A stretch of 64,000 nucleotides of DNA from an uncultured Phocaeicola sp. (GTDB taxonomy: Bacteria; Bacteroidota; Bacteroidia; Bacteroidales; Bacteroidaceae): contig CALUJA010000018.1 in assembly GCA_944320845.1 (NCBI GenBank), positions 1 to 64,000 on the forward strand, given 5' to 3'. Shown here piece after piece: positions 45,354 to 53,233 of the stretch. Position 1 is the first letter of the stretch; the number at the start of each line of letters is the position of its first letter. A program made the position numbers and the translations under genes. The notes under the pieces were generated by a model. The model saw nothing but the letters and a program-made list of their open reading frames with translations, was not told the origin of the DNA and searched no databases.

Positions 45354-47795
45354 ATGAAGTTAAGAAGATTTTTATGGACTGCTGTTTTGGCGGGAGGCAT
45401 GTTGTGTCCTGCCTTGCTTGCCCAGGAGCGTCTTCCCGAATATTTGCAGGCGGAGAAGTTTACGGGGGCAAAGCTGAAGAACATGCTGTTCTCTACCACG
45501 GTCGACCCGCATTGGTTTCAGAAAGGGAACAGCTTCTGGTATGAATACAAGACGAGCGAAGGCACGTTCTGGTATGTGGTAAATCCGGCTTCACGCACAA
45601 AGGAACTGCTGTTTGACCGGGACGAACTGGCGGCGCAGCTTACGGAAATCGTGCAAGACCCCTTTGAGGCCCGCCATCTGCCCGTCCGTAATCTGAAGGC
45701 AAAGGAAGACGGACGGACTTTTACCTTTGAGGTGCAGTCGTCGCGCGAGGTCAAGCCGGACAAGGGCAAGGCGGGAAAAGAGGCGAAGAAAGGAGAGAAG
45801 GAGGTGTTTTACTTTTCCTACGATTATCCTTCCCGCAAGCTTACACACCTGAAAGACGGGGAAAAAGAGCCGGAGCGCCTGGAATGGGCTTCTGTTTCTC
45901 CGGATGAAAAGACGGTGGTCTATGCCAAAGACTGTAATCTTTACCGCATGAGCATGGAGGATTACCGCAAGGCGCAGAAGGATGAAAAGGACAGTACGAT
46001 TGTTGAGATACAGCTGACTACTGACGGCATGCCGGACTTCGGTTACGGTATCCCGTACAGCACGCTGAACACCGATACCCTCTGCAACGGGAAACGCCGT
46101 GGCGTATGGGGATGCTGGTCGCCCGACTCCCGTTACTTTGTGACTGTCGTTTCCGATGAACGTGCCGTGAAGCCGCTTTGGGTCATCAATTCCATTGCCG
46201 AGCCTCGGCCTACGCTTGAGACTTACAAGTATCAGATGCCGGGCGAGATGGAGGCTCCGGAGGAGCATCTCTATCTGTTCGACATGACGGACAATAGCCG
46301 GAAGGAAATCAAGACGGCCGCATGGAAGAATCAGTCGCTCGGACTGGAGATGAGGCCTTATGAACAGCGGCAGCGTGACAGGGAGTTCGTGCCGGATGTA
46401 TGGCAGGGAGACAACAGTCGCTTCTTTCTTACGCGCAGCAGCCGCGACCTGCACCGCATAGATGTGTGTACTTACACCGTCGGGCAAGACTCAATCGTGC
46501 CGGTGGTAAGGGAACGCATGAATACCTATCAGGAAACCCGCCCCATTCACGTGATGAACGGAGGAAAGGAATTCATCCAGTGGAGCGAGCGCGACGGATG
46601 GGCGCATCTTTATCTGTATGACGACAAGGGAAGCCTGAAGAACCGCATCACGAAGGGCCCGTGGCATGTGGAGCGGGTGGTGAAGGTAGACGAGGCTACC
46701 CGTACCATTTATTTTCTGGCAAACGGACGCGAGAAGGGAGAGAACCCTTATTATGAGCATCTGTATCGGGTCAACGCCGACGGAAGCGGACTGAAGCGGC
46801 TGACGGAGGGAGACTTCTTTCATCAGGTGGAGGTGGACGATGACGCCCGCTTTGTGGTGGACAATTATTCACGGGTGAACACGGTTCCGCGTGCCGATTT
46901 GATTGACCGTAACGGCAATCGGATTATGACTATCCAGGAGAGCGACTTCTCTCAGCTTAAGGCAGCGGGCTATCAGTTCCCCGAACTGTTTACGGTGAAA
47001 GCGGCCGATGGAGTGACCGACCTGTATGGAGTGATGTATAAGCCGTTTGATTTCGATTCTACCAAGGTATATCCCATCATCGATTATGTGTATCCCGGCC
47101 CTCAGGTGGAGGCGGTATATTATCCGTTCACCCGCATGAGCGTGCGCACTGACCGCCTGGCGCAGGCAGGTTTCATCGTGATATCCGTGGGGCAGCGCGG
47201 CGGACATCCGAGCCGTTCGAAATGGTATCACAATTATGGCTACGGGAATATGCGCGACTATCCGCTTGCCGACCACAAGGCGGCCGTGGAGCAGCTTGCC
47301 GCACGCCATAAGTTCATCGACATCGACCGCGTGGGAATCCACGGACATTCCGGTGGCGGATTCATGTCGACGGCGGCCATCTGCCAGTATCCCGACTTCT
47401 ACAAGGCGGCGGTATCTTGCGCCGGAAATCATGACAACCGTATCTACAACCGTTGGTGGAGTGAAACGCATCACGGCGTGAAGGAGGAAATCTCGGAGGA
47501 AGGTGACACTACTTTCGTTTATAAGATAGCTACCAATCCGGAAATCGTGAAGCAACTGAAAGGGCACCTGATGCTGGTGCACGGCGATATAGATAACAAT
47601 GTGCATCCGGGCAATACAATACGTGTGGTCAACGCCTTGATTCGTGCCAACAAGCGTTTTGATATGCTGATTCTTCCCGGACAGCGCCACGGCTTTGGCG
47701 ATATGGACGAATATTTTTACTGGAGGATGGTTGACTTCTTTTCCGAGCATCTGAAAGGACGCAAGGAGTCGTTTGTCGATATTCCGCAGCGATAA
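45354..47795 (+). CDS. Secreted S9-family prolyl oligopeptidase / DPP-IV-like peptidase
   Basis: 813 residues with a signal peptide (1-23, ending LLAQ). The N-terminal half is a DPP-IV-type beta-propeller; the C-terminal alpha/beta-hydrolase holds Ser666 in GHSGGG (the GxSxGG form of the family), Asp in HGDIDNNVHP and His in PGQRHGFG. It should remove dipeptides, usually after Pro, from peptides in the periplasm or outside. A Lys-rich insertion (about 135-150) is unusual but not disruptive. Single gene between two terminators. Confidence 0.93.
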   Translation: MKLRRFLWTAVLAGGMLCPALLAQERLPEYLQAEKFTGAKLKNMLFSTTVDPHWFQKGNSFWYEYKTSEGTFWYVVNPASRTKELLFDRDELAAQLTEIVQDPFEARHLPVRNLKAKEDGRTFTFEVQSSREVKPDKGKAGKEAKKGEKEVFYFSYDYPSRKLTHLKDGEKEPERLEWASVSPDEKTVVYAKDCNLYRMSMEDYRKAQKDEKDSTIVEIQLTTDGMPDFGYGIPYSTLNTDTLCNGKRRGVWGCWSPDSRYFVTVVSDERAVKPLWVINSIAEPRPTLETYKYQMPGEMEAPEEHLYLFDMTDNSRKEIKTAAWKNQSLGLEMRPYEQRQRDREFVPDVWQGDNSRFFLTRSSRDLHRIDVCTYTVGQDSIVPVVRERMNTYQETRPIHVMNGGKEFIQWSERDGWAHLYLYDDKGSLKNRITKGPWHVERVVKVDEATRTIYFLANGREKGENPYYEHLYRVNADGSGLKRLTEGDFFHQVEVDDDARFVVDNYSRVNTVPRADLIDRNGNRIMTIQESDFSQLKAAGYQFPELFTVKAADGVTDLYGVMYKPFDFDSTKVYPIIDYVYPGPQVEAVYYPFTRMSVRTDRLAQAGFIVISVGQRGGHPSRSKWYHNYGYGNMRDYPLADHKAAVEQLAARHKFIDIDRVGIHGHSGGGFMSTAAICQYPDFYKAAVSCAGNHDNRIYNRWWSETHHGVKEEISEEGDTTFVYKIATNPEIVKQLKGHLMLVHGDIDNNVHPGNTIRVVNALIRANKRFDMLILPGQRHGFGDMDEYFYWRMVDFFSEHLKGRKESFVDIPQR

Positions 47796-47820
47796 GTTTT
47801 TTTACACCTGACAAAAAAGC

Positions 47821-47861
47821 TGCCCCGAAGTGATGGAAAAATCATTTCGGGGCAGTCTTTT
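47821..47861. terminator. Terminator between the peptidase and the acid phosphatase
   Basis: A 15-bp stem (47821-47835 with 47842-47856, one G-U) with loop GGAAAA, followed by TCTTTTT on the plus strand and preceded by an A tract, so it can serve both convergent genes. Confidence 0.9.
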
Positions 47862-47878
47862 TATGTTCTGCATTGGGC

Positions 47879-48820
47879 TTATTTGTTTCGGGTTACCGTG
47901 TAAACTACCTTGCCTTCCTTGTCAATGAGGTGCAGCTTCAGTTCTTTCTTGTCGGCGGTAATCAGGGAAAATCCGGATGCATCGCTGCAGAATTGGGTTC
48001 CGTCGGTGGGTTTTACCTTTCGGGTAAGCGAACCGGATGTGTTGACTATGTAGTCAATCGGGCTTCCCGGCTTGCGGATGTGCTGGAAATTGTGGATATG
48101 TCCGCACAGATACATGTCTACGTTTTTATGCTTGAGCAGAATGGAGTTGACGCGCTTCTGTAAATCTGTCCGCTCCGATTCTTTCTTGTCAGTATCGGCA
48201 TAAATCGGATGGTGGCCCACTACCAGCACCCAGTCTTCCTGCGCGGCGGTCAGCACAGAGTCAAGCCATGCCAGCTGTTTGTCCATGTCCTGCTTTCCGG
48301 CATCCGGATAATCTTCCGTGTCTTTGCGGTATTTGTCTATCAGCGGAGCCGTATCCAGCATGACCAGACGCACGGTGATGTCGTCGCTTTCTTCTACACG
48401 GGTGTAGTAGCGTGCCGGCATTCTCCAGCGTGCGCTTACGTTGCTGTAGTCGATTACCGCCTGCGTATTGCTGCGGTATTCGTGATTGCCCAGAATGGGG
48501 TACCACGGAATCATCAGGTCGGGATGACTATAAATCAGTTCGTAGTTTGTCATCCACAGCGGGTCGCTGGTGCTGCGCACGCCTTCAAAGTGATGGACGT
48601 CGCCTGCCGCCACCACAAACTCAATGTCGATACTTTCGGCCATCTGTCCCATCACATCGGCAATGGGTTTCTGGTCGTAATATCCGTTGCGTCCCAAGTC
48701 GTTTCCGAGAAGGAAGTTCAGGGGTTTTTCGAGTGTGCTCCATGTTTCTTTTTGCGCAAAGGATGCGACGGTCACTAACAAGAGTATGAAAGTAATTCCG
48801 ATTTGTTTCATTGTTGTCAT
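47879..48820 (-). CDS. Secreted purple-acid-phosphatase-like metallophosphoesterase
   Basis: 313 residues with a signal peptide (cleavage near VASFAQ). The calcineurin-like metal sites read GNDLGRNG, GDVHH, GNHEYR, GHHPIYAD and GHIHNFQH, in the order seen in tartrate-resistant (purple) acid phosphatases, although the first motif is GNDLG rather than the common GDWG. Likely removes phosphate from small organic phosphates outside the inner membrane. An ATG three codons on (48811) is an alternative start. It lies 159 bases after the TonB receptor on the same strand with its own promoter. Confidence 0.88.
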   Translation of the reverse strand: MTTMKQIGITFILLLVTVASFAQKETWSTLEKPLNFLLGNDLGRNGYYDQKPIADVMGQMAESIDIEFVVAAGDVHHFEGVRSTSDPLWMTNYELIYSHPDLMIPWYPILGNHEYRSNTQAVIDYSNVSARWRMPARYYTRVEESDDITVRLVMLDTAPLIDKYRKDTEDYPDAGKQDMDKQLAWLDSVLTAAQEDWVLVVGHHPIYADTDKKESERTDLQKRVNSILLKHKNVDMYLCGHIHNFQHIRKPGSPIDYIVNTSGSLTRKVKPTDGTQFCSDASGFSLITADKKELKLHLIDKEGKVVYTVTRNK

Positions 48821-48849
48821 AATGGTTGATGTTTTTAATTATTATGTGG

Positions 48850-48881
48850 CAAAGTTATTTCCCGAATCTGGAAAAAATCTG
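48850..48881 (-). promoter_or_regulatory. Acid phosphatase promoter with 11-bp spaced repeats
   Basis: The minus strand has -7 box TAACTTTG (48850-48857). Just upstream lie two copies of CAGATT (48876-48881 and 48865-48870) exactly 11 bp apart, at the place of the -33 element. This could be an activator site, though its sequence differs from the TTGTAA repeats at the receptor promoter. Confidence 0.4.
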
Positions 48882-48908
48882 AAAAAGCATTGCTTGGGAA
48901 AGAAGAAA

Positions 48909-48947
48909 ACTACCCGATTCGTGTAAAAGGATACATAATCGGGTAGT
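48909..48947 (-). terminator. Terminator after the TonB receptor gene
   Basis: An 11-bp perfect stem ACTACCCGATT/AATCGGGTAGT (48909-48919 with 48937-48947), 33 bases past the receptor stop. On the minus strand it is followed by TTTTCTTCTTTC. Confidence 0.75.
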
Positions 48948-48979
48948 AATATCAGGAAAAAAGAAATGTAGTGTTCTGG

Positions 48980-51760
48980 TTAGAAGCTTACTTTGACACC
49001 GGCATTTACACGTACGCCGTAGTATTCAGCCTGCATGGTGCGGTCGGGAGTTCCCTGATAATAGCGCAGTGGCTGGTTCAGCAGGTTGGTTGCTTCGGCA
49101 TAGAAGGTGGTCTTGAACTTTTTGCCGAAAGTATAGCTTGCGTTTACATCCATGTAGTTGACTTTGTCATAGTAGCGGTCTTCGAAAGCCTCTTCACCCA
49201 CTTCGTCGATGAAGTCGCTGGCGAAGTTGTAGCTCCAGCGAAGATTGAATCCTGCCTTTTCGAAGTAGAGAGATACGTTGGCCGTATGTTCGGGAGAGCC
49301 CGGCATGCGCAGGTCTTCGTTCTCGCGTCCTTCAAAGTTGAAGTTGTCTACCTGGCTGTAAGTGTAGGTATAGTTACCATACAGACCGATGCATTTCAAG
49401 GCCGGATGGATGAAGCCGAAGTCACGCTGGTAAGCAACCTCCACGCCGAATATGTTGGCATCACCCGCATTGATAGGTTGGCTCATCTCTTGGTAAGTAA
49501 TGCCGTTGTAGTTGAAGTCGTTCTGACGGAAATCTACAATGAAGTCATTGATTTTTTTGTAGAATACTCCTGCACTTATCAAACCGATGCTTTCGAAATA
49601 GTATTCGCCGCTCAGGTCGAAATTGTAAGAGATGGTCGGCTTCAGGTCGGGGTTACCGAATGCGATATCCTCTTCATCGATGATGACATTCGGCACCAGA
49701 TTGGCATATTTCGGGCGTGAGATGGTGTTGGTGAAAGATGCGCGCAGCTTGAGGTTGTCGTTAGCGTCGTATTTTACCAGGAATGCGGGAAGCACATTCA
49801 GGTAGTGTTTGCTCTGTTCGCCTGTCGGAGTCAGCGTGTCTTCGTTTCCGTCGTAGCGGAATCCGCTGTAAGTCACGTGGGTATTTTCTAAGCGGACACC
49901 TGCCATCAAGTTCCATCTGCGTCCCAGTTGTTGGTCGAAGCGGACATATCCGGCGGTTACAGTTTCCTGAGCCTTATAGTTTTCGGCCTCTTCGTCAAGC
50001 TTTTCTTCTTTTTCGAATACGGAAGCGTCGTTCAGATTCAGGTTTCCTACATATTCCTTGTCGACGAAGTTTCCGGCTTTATAGCGGTCGCCTGCAAAAT
50101 ATCCGTCGCGATTTTGGGAAATCAGATGACTCAACGCTTCGGTGTTGAAGGCATCTTCGTCCAATGGCTTGTATTCAAAGAAGTCGATGTCCATTTCCTT
50201 GTGCTTGTCTACCACTTTGGCGCCGAATTTCAATTTGTTTGAATATTCTCCGGAAGCCAACGGAAGTTCGAAGTTGGCACTGAACTTCAGGTCTTTTTCC
50301 TTGATGTCTTCAAAGCTTTCAGTCAGTTCGTCAAACTCGTATCCGTTGCTGTTGCTGCTGTTCAGAAGCAAATCGGAAGCATTGACAGCTGTCAGGAACG
50401 GGCGGCGTATGTCACTGAAGTCTGCATCCTGCATGGCCACATCCTTTTTCTCGTATTGCAGGTAACGTTCGTGCGGGCGTTTTTCTCCGGCTTGTGAATA
50501 AGAAGCGTTCCAGTCAAAGTGCAGACGGCCGAAAAGATGGTCACCGCTCAGCGCGTAGTCCATTGTGCGCTGGCGTTCCAGACGGGCATAACGTTCGTCC
50601 GGTCCTCCGGCCTTTACTTCATACTTCACATCATAGACATTCGGGTCTGCATATTCGTAAGTATGGCGGTAGCGGTTCTCCCAGTCGTTGCGGTTGTTGA
50701 AGATTCCCTTGAATTCCAACTTGTGGTTCGGATTAATCGTCCAGTCGAGAGCCAAGGAGTAACTCTGGCGTTCACGGGTTACATAATACTGGCGCACCTC
50801 GTATTCGTCGATGTATACATTGCCGTCATCGTCTTTCTTATAGGCCATTTCCACATCGTCGCTGCCTGCCGGATTGTTTTGGTATGAGGCGGAAAGCATC
50901 ACGCCAAGCTTGTCGTTGAAGAAACGGTCGCCGTAAGTGAAGCCCAGATTCAGGTTCAGCTTGTCTTTTACCCAGTTGTAACCGCTTCCGGCAGTCGCGC
51001 TGATGAAGCGTTTTGAAGGAGAATTCTTGGTGACCAGATTGATGGAACCGCCGATGGCATCGGCATCCATATCCGGGGTGATGACTTTGTTTACCTCGAT
51101 GGTCTGAATCATGTCGGCGGGGATAAGGTCAAGCTGCACATTACGCGTTTCACCCTCGGCAGAAGGAACACGGTTTCCGTTGATGGTGACAGAGCTTAAT
51201 TCGGCGCTCGTACCGCGAACCTGTCCGAAGCGTGCTTCACCCTGGTCGTATTGCACGTTGATGCCGGAAATACGCTTCAGGGCATCGCCGATGTTTGAAT
51301 CGGGGAACTTGCCCACTTGGTCGGCTGATACCACATTTTTGATGCCCATTGAATTTTTCTGTACACTCAGTGCTTTGCGCTGTCCGGTAAAGGCTCCCTT
51401 GACCTCTACTTCCTGCAAAACTACCCCTTCGTGCATCACAATGTCTTTTTCCACCGTCTTTCCGTTCGGCACTTCCAGTGTCAGGGTTATCGGGTCATAG
51501 CCGACATAACTGATTTTTACCGTATAGGTGCCCGGCTTTAAATTAGACAATGTATAAAAACCGTCAATATCGCTTACTGTTCCGGTCTTCAGATTTTCTA
51601 CGTAGATAGATGCTCCCGGCAGAATGTTCTTCTCTCCATCGATGACGCGTCCGCGGATGGTAGCCATTTCTGACAAGGTGGTGTCGTCGGCTGCAAATAC
51701 ATTTCCGCAAAGGCTTGCAGAAACCAGCAGTAAAGAGACTGTCTTGAATACTTTTTTCAT
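48980..51760 (-). CDS. TonB-dependent outer membrane receptor without SusD partner
   Basis: 926 residues. Signal peptide (1-23), a carboxypeptidase-regulatory-like beta-sandwich (about 33-112; GRVIDGEKNILPGASIYV), the plug domain (about 120-250) and a 22-strand barrel ending in an aromatic residue (VNAGVKVSF). It imports a ligand across the outer membrane using TonB-ExbBD. It is not SusC-like and has no SusD gene beside it. The flanking phosphatases and direct repeats in its promoter suggest uptake of a phosphorylated compound or a phosphate-related ligand, which is inference. Confidence 0.92.
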   Translation of the reverse strand: MKKVFKTVSLLLVSASLCGNVFAADDTTLSEMATIRGRVIDGEKNILPGASIYVENLKTGTVSDIDGFYTLSNLKPGTYTVKISYVGYDPITLTLEVPNGKTVEKDIVMHEGVVLQEVEVKGAFTGQRKALSVQKNSMGIKNVVSADQVGKFPDSNIGDALKRISGINVQYDQGEARFGQVRGTSAELSSVTINGNRVPSAEGETRNVQLDLIPADMIQTIEVNKVITPDMDADAIGGSINLVTKNSPSKRFISATAGSGYNWVKDKLNLNLGFTYGDRFFNDKLGVMLSASYQNNPAGSDDVEMAYKKDDDGNVYIDEYEVRQYYVTRERQSYSLALDWTINPNHKLEFKGIFNNRNDWENRYRHTYEYADPNVYDVKYEVKAGGPDERYARLERQRTMDYALSGDHLFGRLHFDWNASYSQAGEKRPHERYLQYEKKDVAMQDADFSDIRRPFLTAVNASDLLLNSSNSNGYEFDELTESFEDIKEKDLKFSANFELPLASGEYSNKLKFGAKVVDKHKEMDIDFFEYKPLDEDAFNTEALSHLISQNRDGYFAGDRYKAGNFVDKEYVGNLNLNDASVFEKEEKLDEEAENYKAQETVTAGYVRFDQQLGRRWNLMAGVRLENTHVTYSGFRYDGNEDTLTPTGEQSKHYLNVLPAFLVKYDANDNLKLRASFTNTISRPKYANLVPNVIIDEEDIAFGNPDLKPTISYNFDLSGEYYFESIGLISAGVFYKKINDFIVDFRQNDFNYNGITYQEMSQPINAGDANIFGVEVAYQRDFGFIHPALKCIGLYGNYTYTYSQVDNFNFEGRENEDLRMPGSPEHTANVSLYFEKAGFNLRWSYNFASDFIDEVGEEAFEDRYYDKVNYMDVNASYTFGKKFKTTFYAEATNLLNQPLRYYQGTPDRTMQAEYYGVRVNAGVKVSF

Positions 51761-51838
51761 GTTTTTTTATCGTTTTTTAGACAGCGCAAAATTCTATAGT
51801 TTTCGTTTCATTGCTTTTTCAGGATTTTAAAGAATCTG

Positions 51839-51866
51839 TAACAATCATATTACAAAAAAGTTACAA
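51839..51866 (-). promoter_or_regulatory. PhoB/PhoP-box-like triple direct repeat at the receptor promoter
   Basis: On the receptor strand the sequence reads TTGTAAC-N4-TTGTAAT-N4-TTGTTAC, three 7-base repeats with an 11-bp period; on the plus strand TAACAA-N5-TTACAA-N5-TTACAA. Tandem repeats with 11-bp spacing are the binding pattern of PhoB/PhoP-type response regulators. No TAnnTTTG box lies at the usual place, as expected for an activator-dependent promoter. A related two-copy site is at 54624-54641. Confidence 0.55.
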
Positions 51867-52068
51867 GGCGGGCGGAGGTGGCGGATTTCATTTCCGGAAC
51901 GGGCGGGAATCCGTATGGAGAATGTTTTTTCATCAGAGTGAAACGCTTGTTTCACCGCAATGCAACCTGTGTTTCATCTGTGTGAAATTTGCCGGACTTT
52001 GCGGAAATCCTGTCCCGTCATTCTGGGAAAAACGTTTACTTTGCGCCGGATTATAAAAAAAGACATTT
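51867..52068. promoter_or_regulatory. Operator-like dyads between receptor and phosphoesterase
   Basis: Two almost identical palindromes, TTTCATCAGAGTGAAA (51928-51943) and TTTCATCTGTGTGAAA (51972-51987), are centred 44 bp apart. Between and overlapping them is the perfect dyad GTGAAAC-GCTT-GTTTCAC (51938-51955). A near-consensus -7 box TTACTTTG for the plus-strand gene is at 52036-52043. The dyads look like a dimeric regulator's sites controlling the divergent pair. Confidence 0.5.
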
Positions 52069-53160
52069 ATGATGACAGCAAAAAGATGCCTGCTGGCTAT
52101 ATGGATGGGTATAGCGGCATTCAGCCTGCATGCGCAGGATTTGTTACGTTTCATTTATTGCTCAGACCTTCATTACGGCATCCGGCGCGAGTTTAGAGGC
52201 AGTGTGGTGGATGCGGATGTGGTCAATCGGGAAATGTTGAAGGCATTCCGGATGCTTCCCTCCTCGCGGCTGCCGGAAGATGGAGGTGTGGAAGCGGGAA
52301 AACTTTATGGAGAGGCCGACTTTGTTGTCTGCACGGGCGACATTGCCAACCGTATGCAGGACGGGGCATGGACGGCGGAACGTTCCTGGAAGCAGTTTGA
52401 AGAAGACTGGAAGGCGGCGGTTGATGTCCCCGTTTATCTGGTGCCGGGAAATCATGACATATCAAATGCCATCGGTCATCCGAAGGGGCTGGACAGAGAG
52501 CCTGATGCAACCAGTGCTGCCGGTATATTCAACCGCGCGATGCATCCGGTGAAGGAGCGGACGGCACGGACATTTGACTATGCGACGGACAAGGTGCGCT
52601 ATGCTTTTGTGAGAGACAGTGTGCGTTTTGCCTTTGCCGGGATGTGGATTGACGGTGGCGTGCGCCATTGGCTGGACAGTCTGATGCAGGCCGGCGGGGA
52701 CATGCCGACCTTTTTGTTTACGCACGACCCGGTGGAGGCAGAGGCCAAACATTTCATGAATCCGAACGGCAATCATTCCATCAATGCCAAAGACCGGTTT
52801 GAAGACTTGCTGAATGACACGGCCTGCGTCCGGAGTGTGGAGGAGACCCCGCTTTGCAACTGGCATGAACTGGAGATGTTTTTCGCTTCCCACCCTCAAA
52901 TCAAGGGTTACTTTCATGGAGACTACAATTATAACGAGTTTTATACGTGGCATGGCACGGAAGGAAGCATCTCGCTTCCGGTGTTCCGGGTCGATTCGCC
53001 GATGAAGGGAGAAATATCGTCGGAAGACGAGTCGCGCCTTTCGTTTATCGTGGTCTGCATGGATACGGAAAAGCATCTGCTGACCGCCCGTGAATGTCTT
53101 TGGAATCAGGACGGAAAGACCGGTATCCGCTGGGGCGAATCGGTTACGGTCGCTTATTGA
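52069..53160 (+). CDS. Secreted calcineurin-like phosphoesterase
   Basis: 363 residues with a signal peptide (1-23, ending LHAQ). Metal-site motifs CSDLHYG, TGDIANR, PGNHDI and FTHDP are present, but the last site, normally GHxH, reads FHGDYNYNEF, so one metal ligand pattern is changed. It probably hydrolyses a phosphomonoester or diester in the periplasm. It is divergent from the TonB receptor and shares its intergenic control region; a bidirectional terminator separates it from the histidine phosphatase. Confidence 0.85.
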   Translation: MMTAKRCLLAIWMGIAAFSLHAQDLLRFIYCSDLHYGIRREFRGSVVDADVVNREMLKAFRMLPSSRLPEDGGVEAGKLYGEADFVVCTGDIANRMQDGAWTAERSWKQFEEDWKAAVDVPVYLVPGNHDISNAIGHPKGLDREPDATSAAGIFNRAMHPVKERTARTFDYATDKVRYAFVRDSVRFAFAGMWIDGGVRHWLDSLMQAGGDMPTFLFTHDPVEAEAKHFMNPNGNHSINAKDRFEDLLNDTACVRSVEETPLCNWHELEMFFASHPQIKGYFHGDYNYNEFYTWHGTEGSISLPVFRVDSPMKGEISSEDESRLSFIVVCMDTEKHLLTARECLWNQDGKTGIRWGESVTVAY

Positions 53161-53169
53161 GATAAAGAC

Positions 53170-53208
53170 AAAAGCTCTGGCTTCTGCCGTTGAGGGAAGC
53201 CAGAGCTT
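53170..53208. terminator. Bidirectional terminator between the two phosphatases
   Basis: A 15-bp stem with core AAAGCTCTGGCTTC (53170-53184) and its complement (53196-53208), with A and T tails on the two sides. Confidence 0.9.
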
Positions 53209-53233
53209 TTTATATAAGGAAAAAGGAGTGTGT

